Part shown: piece by piece, positions 7,168-15,995 of the stretch
How the letters are laid out: each line of letters starts with the position of its first letter
Numbering within the stretch: the stretch's first letter is position 1
Source of the DNA: Fulvivirga sp. M361
GTDB lineage: Bacteria > Bacteroidota > Bacteroidia > Cytophagales > Cyclobacteriaceae
Length of the DNA stretch: 63,451 nt
Reading direction: 5' to 3'
Assembly (NCBI RefSeq): GCF_007097395.1
Contig: NZ_VKDC01000038.1
Span: 1 to 63,451, forward strand
Made by a program: the position numbers and the translations under genes
Notes under the pieces: generated by a model
Told to the model about the DNA's origin: nothing
Database searches by the model: none
What the model saw: the letters and a program-made list of their open reading frames with translations, nothing else

Positions 7168-10020
7168 TTAATCCGTGCAACCGTATTGAGTATAACTCCA
7201 AATGGCTTCATAGATCACTTCTTGGATGCGTGTACGAATATTGTTCTTTATAAGTTTTCTGTTTTCAGCATCAGGATGAATTCGATTCGATAGAAAAACG
7301 TATACGAGGTTAAACTCAGGGTCAGCCCATACAGCGGTACCTGTAAATCCGGTATGCCCGAAGGTTTTACCTGATGCATAGCGTGAGGTGGGTCCTTGCC
7401 ATTGTGCTATTGCTGGTTTGTCCCATCCCATACCTCTTCGATTACTTTCATATTGCTGTGCTGTAAAAGTGCCTAATGTTCCCGACAGTAAAAACCTTTG
7501 TCCTCCATATTTACCACCTTGAAGATGCATTTGCATGAGCTTCGCAAGGTCTGTAGCATTACTGAACAGACCGGCATGACCTGCCACACCTCCGAAGAGC
7601 GCAGCACCCTGATCATGTACTAAGCCATAGACCAGGGTATTTCTAAAATATTCATCATTTTCAGTAGGAGCTATTCTGGAAAGAGGAAATCTGCACAAAG
7701 GAAGATAACTTAGCGAAGTCAAGCCCATGGGATCGTATAGGTTTTGTTGTAAAAACTCTTCCATAGGTTGATTAATATATTTTTGTATGAGACGTTGCAT
7801 AAGATAATATCCAATATCGCTGTAGCGATAAGGGTAAGGCTCACGCGGCTTTTTCACGACCAACCTTGATGCTGCTACCCAGTTCCACACACTGTCTTTT
7901 ATCGTTTGAGAACTGTACAAACCTGGTGACACCTGGTAGTTAAAACCGAGCTCGCCGTTCATACTGTAGTAAAGAGGAAGATATTCATCGTCCTCCAGTG
8001 TCTGTTTCCAAAAAGGGACATAAGGCCAGAGACCTGCCTGATGAGTTAAAATGTCTCTTATAATCATATTCTCTTTGTTCGTACCCTTTAGTTCGGGCAG
8101 ATAAACTGATATTTTCTTGTCCAGGTCTATGACCTCTCTTTCATAAAGAAGCATTATTACCTGTAAGGTTGCTGCCACTTTTGTAATTGAGGCTATATCA
8201 TATATTGTTTCCCGACTTACTGGCTTCAAACTATCGTAGGTATAATGCCCGTATGACCTTTCAAATACTATTTTACCATCTTTTGCCACTACTACCTGGG
8301 CCCCTGGAGTAGCCTGATCCTCAATTGCTTCTTCCACGATATTATCGATTCTGGACAGTACCTGCCGATCCATTTTTACATATTCTGGCGGAGCATACCC
8401 TAACCTGTCGGCCTGTTTTAAATCCTTCCCGGAACCCAGACGTAGTTTGTCCGAAACATGGACAGGTAAACGTCCGGTAAGGTCAAAACTCCCAAAACAA
8501 GCCTCAGCCAACAGATTCGCAGTCAGTTCAGTGGCTTCATTTATGTAAAGGAGATGTTTGAACGATTTAAAAGCGTTTAGACCTGATATTGGTCCGGCAT
8601 AACTGATAACTAATGGAACGATAGCTGCCAGATCTTTTAAAAAAAACAGATCATCTTGGGTAGGTTGGTCAAATACTCCTATAACCACTGCATCATAATT
8701 TCGAAGTACACTTAAGAGTCTTTTTTCATTATTTTCTGATTTCTTGTAATGATGAAAAAAGGCGTAACTATCCAGGGTGCGCTGAAATTCTTTGCTCTTT
8801 CCTAAAGTGAGAGATGCGAAATACTGCTTGTCATAGGTATTAAGTGGCAGCAAATCTCCGTCATTACGTACTGCGACTATTGCATGTTGATAAAGTGTAT
8901 ACTCCAATGCCTCATCTGATGCCGTATTTAGGTCAGATAGTAAATTGTCAATCAGTTTTGGCTGCCAACTGTTTGCCCCTAAAGTGTACTTTGCGAGTAG
9001 AATGCGTTTTACATTTTTTTCTAACAGCGCCGCAGCCGAAGCATTTTTTTTAATCTCTTTTTTGATCAGTTTCGTAGCTTGAGGTATCTGAGCGGAAAAA
9101 AGTAATATATTATTACCAGCCAGAAAAGCAGCTTTTTCGAGTTTTTTTGGTTCTTGATCCAAGACATCATGTTGGTTGAGCCGGTCGGAGAAAATCAGTC
9201 CTTCATACCCTAACTTATCCTGTAGTATATCGGTGATTATTGCAGAAGATAAGGTTGCCGGGTTAAGTCGATCTTGCTGCGATGTACTCACCTGATAAGT
9301 ACCACTGGTTTTCACCCCCATGAGACTTTCATTTATCAGGGACTGAAAAAATGTAATTTGGTCATTATCCGGGATAGACGTTTGCCAGGTGTCTAAAGCG
9401 GCATTTCCCTGGTAACCTGGAAAATTTTCTGCTACCATCATAACACCATTATTTTGCAAACCTCTCATATAAGCTGACGTTTTTTTTTGAACATTTTGCT
9501 CTATCTCTCCAAAAAACACCTCGCTTTCTTTGCCTATGGAAACCAGGCCAAAATGAATGCCTAATCGTTTCATTTTAAAGGCAGTAGTTTGGCCCAATTG
9601 ATAGAGTAACTTATTATCCCGGACAGCCCCTAAAGTCAATGGCATGGGGGTAGGGGAAATGTCATTTAAAGGTAGTTTCAAATGGGGTGTCAGCGTTATC
9701 CCTGCTAACAGCGGTATTCGAGCCTGGTATTGAAATCGATTATTGAGATTTACCAGATTTTCTGCATTTCCTTTCATAAATATCAGCCCGCCAACGTGCT
9801 GTTTTACAATAAGTTGCTGGATGATCTGGTGATGTTGTTCGTTGCCATCCGGGTATACCTGTACGACGAAAAGCTGGCCTATTCTTTCTTCCAGATTCAG
9901 TGAATTATAAACGCTGTCAACCCAATGAATGGCCTGGTCGTCAGTAGAGAATGGTTGAGCTGAAACTGAATAAAACGCCAAAAAAAAAGCAAGACTGGCG
10001 CAAAAAACTATTTTTATCAT
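7168..10020 (-). CDS. GH3 (NagZ-like) plus class C beta-lactamase-like serine hydrolase fusion
   Basis: This is a 950-residue secreted protein with a signal peptide ending VSAQ. An N-terminal GH3 barrel (about 40-345) and a GH3 C-domain remnant (about 375-530) are followed by a serine-hydrolase domain (about 560-935). That domain has SITK (SxxK, near 609), a YSD motif and HTGFTG (near 890), so it appears intact. The GH3 half keeps the nucleophile-region Asp (IFSDRLNQ, near 277). The NagZ acid/base loop KHFPGHGD is replaced by ENFPGYQG near 197, with both histidines gone. Family members act in peptidoglycan turnover. Here the hydrolase half is the likelier active part; that is inference. Confidence 0.88.
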   Translation of the reverse strand: MIKIVFCASLAFFLAFYSVSAQPFSTDDQAIHWVDSVYNSLNLEERIGQLFVVQVYPDGNEQHHQIIQQLIVKQHVGGLIFMKGNAENLVNLNNRFQYQARIPLLAGITLTPHLKLPLNDISPTPMPLTLGAVRDNKLLYQLGQTTAFKMKRLGIHFGLVSIGKESEVFFGEIEQNVQKKTSAYMRGLQNNGVMMVAENFPGYQGNAALDTWQTSIPDNDQITFFQSLINESLMGVKTSGTYQVSTSQQDRLNPATLSSAIITDILQDKLGYEGLIFSDRLNQHDVLDQEPKKLEKAAFLAGNNILLFSAQIPQATKLIKKEIKKNASAAALLEKNVKRILLAKYTLGANSWQPKLIDNLLSDLNTASDEALEYTLYQHAIVAVRNDGDLLPLNTYDKQYFASLTLGKSKEFQRTLDSYAFFHHYKKSENNEKRLLSVLRNYDAVVIGVFDQPTQDDLFFLKDLAAIVPLVISYAGPISGLNAFKSFKHLLYINEATELTANLLAEACFGSFDLTGRLPVHVSDKLRLGSGKDLKQADRLGYAPPEYVKMDRQVLSRIDNIVEEAIEDQATPGAQVVVAKDGKIVFERSYGHYTYDSLKPVSRETIYDIASITKVAATLQVIMLLYEREVIDLDKKISVYLPELKGTNKENMIIRDILTHQAGLWPYVPFWKQTLEDDEYLPLYYSMNGELGFNYQVSPGLYSSQTIKDSVWNWVAASRLVVKKPREPYPYRYSDIGYYLMQRLIQKYINQPMEEFLQQNLYDPMGLTSLSYLPLCRFPLSRIAPTENDEYFRNTLVYGLVHDQGAALFGGVAGHAGLFSNATDLAKLMQMHLQGGKYGGQRFLLSGTLGTFTAQQYESNRRGMGWDKPAIAQWQGPTSRYASGKTFGHTGFTGTAVWADPEFNLVYVFLSNRIHPDAENRKLIKNNIRTRIQEVIYEAIWSYTQYGCTD

Positions 10021-10062
10021 GCAGCCGTTGTTACGATTACATATGAACTAATGGATAATGCC

Positions 10063-10070
10063 TATGTTTG
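10063..10070 (+). promoter_or_regulatory. Possible Bacteroidota -7 box for the mutL transcript
   Basis: TATGTTTG matches the Bacteroidota TAnnTTTG -7 element and lies 84 bases upstream of the first plus-strand gene in the divergent intergenic region. No clear TTTG -33 element is seen at the expected distance, so this is weak. Confidence 0.3.
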
Positions 10071-10153
10071 TACTTGTCTAAGTTAGCAAAAATTGGCCGA
10101 CTAAATGTGTCATTTAAGCATATTTGGCTTATAGTGTTAAATGACTTTCAATT

Positions 10154-10504
10154 ATGAAATTACCTACGTTATTCCGTACACCTAAATATCAAAAATTTCA
10201 TATCGAGCCACGTTATTACGACCCGATAAAAGAAGAAATGGATAAGCGAACTGAAGCCATACGTAGTGAATTAAACTCCGGAGCTCAGGAAATTAACAGG
10301 CCTGGGTATTCTTCCAGAATATCGGGCTCATTCCGCACTAAAAAATCAGCCTCTACAGGGTCAGCCACTATCATGCAGTTGGTAATTATGGCGTTACTAA
10401 TTGCTGTGATTTTTGGCTATTTATACCTTGGCAACACGGCATTATATATATTTGCCCTTGTTTCATCGGTATTGGTCTACCTTAAAATGAAACGGATCTT
10501 ATAA
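10154..10504 (+). CDS. Conserved small membrane protein upstream of mutL
   Basis: This 116-residue protein has a basic N-terminus (FRTPKYQKFHIEPRYYDP) and a soluble stretch, then two closely spaced membrane helices at about 75-112. The RYYDP region resembles small Bacteroidota proteins found before mutL, sometimes labelled riboflavin synthase beta subunit. Nothing here resembles that enzyme, so I do not adopt the label. It ends 17 bases before mutL and likely heads the plus-strand operon with mutL and two rhomboid genes. Function is unknown. Confidence 0.75.
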   Translation: MKLPTLFRTPKYQKFHIEPRYYDPIKEEMDKRTEAIRSELNSGAQEINRPGYSSRISGSFRTKKSASTGSATIMQLVIMALLIAVIFGYLYLGNTALYIFALVSSVLVYLKMKRIL

Positions 10505-10521
10505 ACACTCTTTAGCACTGC

Positions 10522-12342
10522 ATGCCTGATATCATTCGTCTACTCCCCGATTCCATTGCCAATCAGATAGCCGCCGGTGAAGTAGTGCAGCGCCCGGCAT
10601 CTGCTGTAAAAGAGTTGTTGGAAAATGCAGTGGATGCCGGAGCTAAAAAGATCACAGTAATTATAAAAGATGCCGGTAAGGAGCTGATACGTGTGATAGA
10701 CGATGGAAAAGGAATGTCTGAAACAGATGCTCGCATGAGTCTGGAGCGACATGCTACTTCAAAGATTACACGATCCGAAGACCTGTTTTCTATTAAAACG
10801 ATGGGGTTCAGAGGGGAGGCTTTGGCCTCTATTGCAGCAATAGCACAAGTTGAAATAAGGACAAGGCCAATCGGGCAGGAGTTAGGTACACAGATTATTG
10901 TTGAAGCTTCTGAAGTAAAAAAACAAGAACTGATAGCCTGTGAAGAAGGTACCAGTATAGCCGTTAAAAACCTTTTCTACAATGTGCCTGCCCGTAGGAA
11001 TTTTTTAAAGTCCAATGGAGTGGAGATGAAACACATCATAGACGAGTTTCAGCGAGTAGCCCTGTCAAATCCTGACATAGCCTTCAGCTTGTACCAAAAC
11101 GACCTGGAGAGCTACAATACTTCGGGAGGTAAACTAAGTCAACGCATTATTCATCTTTTTGGGAAGAATTATAAAGAGCAACTGGCCAGTTGTGCGGAAG
11201 AGATCGGGGATATCAAAATTCATGGTTATATCGGCAAACCTGAGTTTGCGAAAAAGACAAGAGGGGAACAATTTTTCTTTGTCAATCATCGCTTCATAAA
11301 AAATAACTATCTAAACCATGCCATACTTAATGCCTACGAAGGGCTTATGCAGGAGGGGTGTTTCCCATTTTATGTGTTGTTCATTGATATAGACCCCAGG
11401 CGCGTCGATGTGAACGTACACCCCACCAAAACGGAGGTAAAGTTTGACGATGAACGTTCTGTGTATTCTGTGGTTAGAGCAGCTGTCAGGCAATCTCTGT
11501 CTTCACATAATTTTACTCCTGCACTGGATTTCTCTGCAGATATTAACCTAAGCCAAAAACTAACAGCGGGTAGGGAAACAATTAAGGACAAGAATTACAG
11601 CCAATTCAGGAATACGCCGCAAACTCCGCAACAACAGTCTAACCTTGAAAACTGGGAAAAACTTTTTGATGAGAATAAAGGGAAGGTATCATTCGATGAT
11701 TTTAAAGAGGAGGAAGAAAATCTGGTACTCACATTTGGCAGCGACCTAAACAAACAGGAGGATGTTCTTGAGGCCGAATTGAGTCATGCTATTTTTCAGT
11801 TACATAAGAAATTTATCGTGACCCAGGTAAAGTCAGGCATGATGTTAATAGGCCAGGAGGCTGCTCATGAACGTATTCTTTTCGAGAAATATCTGTCTTA
11901 CCTCGATCAAAAAATTGGAGCTTCCCAACAATCTTTGTTTCCGCAGGCCATTACACTAAACCCGGGAGACTATTCCCTCGTTATGGACATGGAAGAGGAA
12001 ATAAAGGCGCTGGGATTTATGATAGAACCCTTTGGGAAGAGCGATATCCTAGTAAAAGGTATGCCGGCAGATATTGCACATTTGGGAGAGCGGGGAGTTT
12101 TTGAAGGGTTAATGGAACAGTTTAAGAAGAATAAATCAGAACTATCCATACCAAAACGCGAGAATTTGGCGCGTTCATTGGCCAGAAGAACATCGATCAA
12201 ATCAGGAGAAAGACTCTCGGAAGAAGAGATGCGCTCACTGATAGATCAACTTTTTGCCTGTGCCAATCCTAATTACGCCCCTCATGGAAAAACAACTTTT
12301 TTTATTTTAGAATTGACTAAAATTGAGGATTATTTTAATTAA
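10522..12342 (+). CDS. mutL: DNA mismatch repair protein MutL
   Basis: This 606-residue MutL has an N-terminal GHKL ATPase: IAAGEVVQRP, ELLENAVDAG, DDGKGM, ATSKI and MGFRGEALASI. A transducer domain follows, then a linker at about 345-410 and a dimerization domain. The C-terminal DQHAxxExxxxE nuclease motif reads GQEAAHERILFE (444-455), so the metal-binding Asp and His are replaced. The later Cys-containing motifs read LARRTSIKSG (553-562) and APHGKT (586-591). Endonuclease activity is therefore doubtful. MutL couples MutS mismatch recognition to strand processing. It ends 2 bases before the first rhomboid gene. Confidence 0.96.
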   Translation: MPDIIRLLPDSIANQIAAGEVVQRPASAVKELLENAVDAGAKKITVIIKDAGKELIRVIDDGKGMSETDARMSLERHATSKITRSEDLFSIKTMGFRGEALASIAAIAQVEIRTRPIGQELGTQIIVEASEVKKQELIACEEGTSIAVKNLFYNVPARRNFLKSNGVEMKHIIDEFQRVALSNPDIAFSLYQNDLESYNTSGGKLSQRIIHLFGKNYKEQLASCAEEIGDIKIHGYIGKPEFAKKTRGEQFFFVNHRFIKNNYLNHAILNAYEGLMQEGCFPFYVLFIDIDPRRVDVNVHPTKTEVKFDDERSVYSVVRAAVRQSLSSHNFTPALDFSADINLSQKLTAGRETIKDKNYSQFRNTPQTPQQQSNLENWEKLFDENKGKVSFDDFKEEEENLVLTFGSDLNKQEDVLEAELSHAIFQLHKKFIVTQVKSGMMLIGQEAAHERILFEKYLSYLDQKIGASQQSLFPQAITLNPGDYSLVMDMEEEIKALGFMIEPFGKSDILVKGMPADIAHLGERGVFEGLMEQFKKNKSELSIPKRENLARSLARRTSIKSGERLSEEEMRSLIDQLFACANPNYAPHGKTTFFILELTKIEDYFN

Positions 12343-12344
12343 GT

Positions 12345-13139
12345 ATGGTTAGACTCAGTCCTGTGGTCAGAAACATTCTGATCGCCAATGTTATTGTTTT
12401 TATACTCCAGCAAGTAATGTCAGGTGTTAATTTCACGATGATGATGTCATTGTGGAAATTTGGCTCTGATAATTTCGCTCCCTATCAGTTTTTTACTTAC
12501 ATGTTTGCTCATGGAGGATTCGGCCATATATTATTTAATATGCTCGGACTGATCTTTCTGGGACCATTGCTGGAGCAGTTCTGGGGACCAAAAAAATTCC
12601 TTATTTTTTATCTCGTCACAGGTATTGGTGCCGGTATTTTATACAATGGTATTGAGTATGTTCAGGTAAGTAAGGTAAAAAGCGAAGTGGAAGCTTACAT
12701 AGCGGCCCCGGACCCTGAAGCTTTTAATCGATTGATTGCCAATAACGATAACGGGCTAAATCCTGAAATTTACGAATTCATTGATCGTTATGCGGAAAAC
12801 CCTGATAATGAACAGGTGCGCTTACGAAGTGTACAGTTTGCCCGACAGCTGCTGGATATCAAGTTAAACTATGGTTCTATGCTTGGCGCTTCAGGAGCCA
12901 TCTATGGAATACTAATGGCCTTTGGATTGTTATTTCCTAACACGGAATTGATGTTGTTAATACCGCCAATACCAATTAAAGCCAAATATCTGGTGCTTAT
13001 TCTGGGAGGTATTGCGCTTTATTCAGGGTTTAACCGCAGTCCGGATGATATGACGGCCCACTTTGCCCACCTGGGGGGGATGATATTTGCCTTCATAATG
13101 ATTAAAATTTGGCAAAAAGGAAGAGATAGTTTTTATTAA
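12345..13139 (+). CDS. Rhomboid-family intramembrane serine protease (first copy)
   Basis: This is a 264-residue polytopic protein. The rhomboid catalytic dyad is visible: Ser in MLGASGAIYG and His in MTAHFAHLGG, with the upstream HGGFGHILFNM loop. A hydrophilic insertion of about 75 residues (KVKSEVEAYIAAPD to RQLLDIKLNYG) sits between the early helices and the GASG helix. Rhomboids cleave membrane proteins within or beside their transmembrane segments; the substrate is unknown. It follows mutL by 2 bases and precedes a second rhomboid gene by 8, so translation is probably coupled. Confidence 0.92.
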   Translation: MVRLSPVVRNILIANVIVFILQQVMSGVNFTMMMSLWKFGSDNFAPYQFFTYMFAHGGFGHILFNMLGLIFLGPLLEQFWGPKKFLIFYLVTGIGAGILYNGIEYVQVSKVKSEVEAYIAAPDPEAFNRLIANNDNGLNPEIYEFIDRYAENPDNEQVRLRSVQFARQLLDIKLNYGSMLGASGAIYGILMAFGLLFPNTELMLLIPPIPIKAKYLVLILGGIALYSGFNRSPDDMTAHFAHLGGMIFAFIMIKIWQKGRDSFY

Positions 13140-13147
13140 TTTGCAGT

Positions 13148-14083
13148 ATGTACGGAGGAGGAATTAAGGAAGATTTTAAGAACGCTTTTAAGAGACCTAA
13201 TAGCGCGCACACTCAATTGATCATTATCAATGTGGTAGTGTTCTTATTTTTGGCGATTACCTGGGTGTTTTCTTCGTGGTTTGGTTTTCCTGAAGCTTTT
13301 AGTTTTATCTACGACCAGTTTACCATTCCACCATCATTTGCTGAATTCGTTACACGACCCTGGACACTTTTTACCTATGCTTTTGCGCATAGCCTGGAAG
13401 GCATATTTCACATTCTGTTCAATATGCTGATCTTTTACTGGTTTGCTAAGCTGGTGATTGAGTACCTGGGGAGTGATAAAGTCATTTCATTGTATGTGCT
13501 TGGAGCACTTGCAGGCGGTATAGCCTATTTGTTAGTATATAACCTGGTGCCGTTTTATGTAGAAAGATCAGACTTCTCCGGTATGGTGGGGGCTTCTGCA
13601 GCAGTTTATGCCGTAGTAGTAGCTGCAGCTACATTGATGCCCAACTACACCTTCTTTTTACTCTTTTTAGGCCCCGTCAAAATAAAATATATTGCAGCAT
13701 TTTATATCGTTCTTTCCTTCTTGGGATCAGTGGGCGCCAACGCCGGTGGTAATGTCGCTCACCTGGGTGGGGCCCTCATGGGGTTCATTTATATAAAACA
13801 GCTTCAAGGTGGTACGGACTGGGGTAGGTGGGTGATCTCTGTAATGGACTTTGTGAAAAGTTTCTTTGTAAAGCGTTCCAATATAAAAGTAAGCTACAAA
13901 AGACAGTCTGCCCACACCGGCAAAACGCAAAAAAAGACTGCATCCAAATCAGCCGGGGGTAATTCAGCTTCAGATGCTTCTCAGGATGAGATTGATGCTA
14001 TTTTAGATAAGATCTCCGAACGAGGTTATGAGAGCCTTACGAAAGAGGAGAAACAAAAGCTTTTTAATGCGAGTAAGAAATAA
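13148..14083 (+). CDS. Rhomboid-family intramembrane serine protease (second copy)
   Basis: This 311-residue rhomboid has the catalytic Ser in MVGASAAVYAV (GASA instead of the usual GxSG) and the His in VAHLGGALMG. The Bacteroidota-type HSLEGIFHILFNM loop is also present. The C-terminal 70 residues are soluble, basic then acidic, and end in a short helix-rich motif (DEIDAILDKISERGYESLTKEEK). That tail matches a helical element common at the C-terminus of Bacteroidota rhomboids and may bind partners in the cytoplasm. It is the last gene of the mutL operon and is convergent with rlmN, 21 bases away. Confidence 0.91.
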   Translation: MYGGGIKEDFKNAFKRPNSAHTQLIIINVVVFLFLAITWVFSSWFGFPEAFSFIYDQFTIPPSFAEFVTRPWTLFTYAFAHSLEGIFHILFNMLIFYWFAKLVIEYLGSDKVISLYVLGALAGGIAYLLVYNLVPFYVERSDFSGMVGASAAVYAVVVAAATLMPNYTFFLLFLGPVKIKYIAAFYIVLSFLGSVGANAGGNVAHLGGALMGFIYIKQLQGGTDWGRWVISVMDFVKSFFVKRSNIKVSYKRQSAHTGKTQKKTASKSAGGNSASDASQDEIDAILDKISERGYESLTKEEKQKLFNASKK

Positions 14084-14104
14084 GCAGGGGCTCACCACTG
14101 TCCC

Positions 14105-15151
14105 TCACTCTTTATTCGCCAATTGTCCGCAGGCCGCATCAATATCCTTTCCGCGACTTCTTCTTACGTTCACTACAATATCATTCTTCTCCAGCAAATT
14201 AATATACATACTGAGCGCATTTTCTGAAGCTTGTTGAAATTGTTCGTCGTCAATAGAGTTGTATTCGATCAGGTTGACTTTTGATGGAATAATGCGACAG
14301 AACTTTACCAGGGCTCTGGCATCTTCTTCTTTGTCATTGATACCTTTCCATATAACGTACTCATAGGTCACCATTTTCTTTGTTTTTTGATACCAGTATT
14401 TTAACGCATCAGCCAGATCTTTTAACGGGTTTTTTAAGTTGATCGGCATTACTTCAGACCGGGTACTGTCGATGGCGCTATGGAGTGAAATGGCCAGGTT
14501 GAATTTTACATCATCATCAGCCATTTTTTGTATCATCTTCGGAATGCCTACGGTAGAAAGTGTTATTCTTTTGGGAGACATACCCAAACCTTTTGGACTG
14601 GTGATCTTGTCGATGGCATCAAGAACATTGCTGTAATTCAGCAAAGGTTCGCCCATGCCCATGAAAACAATATTGGTCAGTGGGCGATCGAAAAACGTTT
14701 CACTTTGTTCTTTGATCGCTACTACCTGGTCGTAGATCTCATCAGGGTTAAGGTTTCGCATACGTTTGAGGCGTGCCGTGGCACAGAAGTAGCAATCCAG
14801 GCTACAACCTACCTGAGAAGAAATACAAGCAGTTATACGTGTATCTGTAGGGATCAATACAGATTCCACAATCATGCTGTCATGTAGCTTTACAGCATTT
14901 TTGATCGTACCGTCATTGCTACGTTGCATCTTATCCACGGCGATATGATTAATGACAAAGACCTCCTTCAGTTTTTCCCTTGTAGCAAGTGAAATATTAG
15001 TCATCTGGTCGAAATCTTTGGCAGATTTTCTCCATAACCACTCATATACCTGCTTTGCCCTAAAGGCCTTATCTCCTATAGAAACGAAGTATTCCTGTAT
15101 TTTTTCCAGACTTAGTTGCCTGATATCTTGCTTTACCACAGTATCTGCCAT
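14105..15151 (-). CDS. rlmN: 23S rRNA (adenine-2503-C2)-methyltransferase RlmN
   Basis: This radical-SAM methyltransferase of about 348 residues has the CxxxCxxC cluster motif CSLDCYFC (near 111-118), GMGEPLLNY and LAISLHSA. The C-terminal VNVRRSRGKDIDAACGQL contains the conserved methyl-carrying Cys. It methylates A2503 of 23S rRNA and A37 of some tRNAs. I prefer the Met at 15151 (MADTVVK) over the frame start at 15178 because the first nine residues are not family-like. The gene stands alone on minus, convergent with the rhomboid operon. Confidence 0.95.
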   Translation of the reverse strand: MADTVVKQDIRQLSLEKIQEYFVSIGDKAFRAKQVYEWLWRKSAKDFDQMTNISLATREKLKEVFVINHIAVDKMQRSNDGTIKNAVKLHDSMIVESVLIPTDTRITACISSQVGCSLDCYFCATARLKRMRNLNPDEIYDQVVAIKEQSETFFDRPLTNIVFMGMGEPLLNYSNVLDAIDKITSPKGLGMSPKRITLSTVGIPKMIQKMADDDVKFNLAISLHSAIDSTRSEVMPINLKNPLKDLADALKYWYQKTKKMVTYEYVIWKGINDKEEDARALVKFCRIIPSKVNLIEYNSIDDEQFQQASENALSMYINLLEKNDIVVNVRRSRGKDIDAACGQLANKE

Positions 15152-15273
15152 AGTGCAAAGATAGTAGAATGACTGCAAAGGACATTCGTAGTATTAATGG
15201 TTTCAAATCACAGGTAAATTAACAATTAAAAATTATCATTGTAGAACTGGAGTGAATGGATTAACCGGATACT

Positions 15274-15693
15274 ATGGAATACCCTATACTGTTAGAGACT
15301 GACAATGAAAAGATTGAATGTGGAGAGGCTTGTGATAAGATTGAATCATTTCTCTCTGAGCAGGGACCTAAGCTGACCGCCAAGGCATTTGTTAAGTTTA
15401 TGGATAGCATGACGTATAGCTCAAAGGAGATAGAGTATACTACCCTGCAGGAGGTGTACAAAGAGCTGGCCCGGATTGGATTATGCCTCAATATAAATAT
15501 GGAAGGTGAAGCGAGATATGCCATCTCCAAGCAGATGATGAGCTCTATGTGGATCATAATGCATGTCAAACTCATGACCGAATATATCCGATCAAAAGGA
15601 CAAAGTGATTTACTGGATCATGTAGCCTCCTGGCTGAAGATAGTGAGTGAGGGGCAAACGATTAACTTCAGTGATGTAGAGAAGTATATTTAA
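15274..15693 (+). CDS. Conserved-looking hypothetical protein
   Basis: This is a 139-residue soluble, mostly helical protein without a signal peptide or recognisable motif. The composition is ordinary (EGEARYAISKQMMSSMWIIM; a charged N-terminus with three acidic patches) and the reading frame is clean. It stands alone on plus between rlmN, which is divergent, and a 300-base non-coding stretch before clpB. I do not recognise a family. Confidence 0.6.
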   Translation: MEYPILLETDNEKIECGEACDKIESFLSEQGPKLTAKAFVKFMDSMTYSSKEIEYTTLQEVYKELARIGLCLNINMEGEARYAISKQMMSSMWIIMHVKLMTEYIRSKGQSDLLDHVASWLKIVSEGQTINFSDVEKYI

Positions 15694-15995
15694 TAAGCTT
15701 CTGCAAAATCATCATTTGATTCATACGCTCTTTTTGTTTGTAAATTGTACCGGTGGGTTTTGTGGTTACCGTTTGGTGTGTTAGTGATGACGTCTTTACC
15801 CTTTTCAAATCACCACATCTCAATACACGAAATTGTCGTCTGAAGACTTGTCCGGTACAGTGTAGTACATTTAACATGACAAAATGGCGGTATTTTTAAT
15901 ATTTCAGCAAAAAATAACTGACATTATTTCCGTTATTAATCTTGTTTTTTGAATGGATTACTATTTGATAATCTCTGGATTGGAGGAATTAAGCT
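15694..15995. other. Non-coding region upstream of clpB
   Basis: No convincing gene, tRNA or terminator was seen in these 302 bases. A 69-codon minus-strand frame here shows no family features. The clpB promoter should lie within it. A TActaTTTG sequence near 15959-15967 is a near miss to the TAnnTTTG element, with one extra base, and no CIRCE-like repeat is present. Confidence 0.5.
15983..15995 (+). promoter_or_regulatory. clpB: Strong ribosome binding site of clpB
   Basis: TGGAGGAATTAAGCT directly precedes the clpB ATG, with GGAGG about 8 bases upstream. Most other starts in this window have no such purine block, so it stands out and fixes the start. Confidence 0.6.

Noticed and set aside
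15668-15877. 69-codon minus-strand ORF between the hypothetical gene and clpB
   Set aside because: Composition is not protein-like, it overlaps the end of a better plus-strand gene, and there is no family match.
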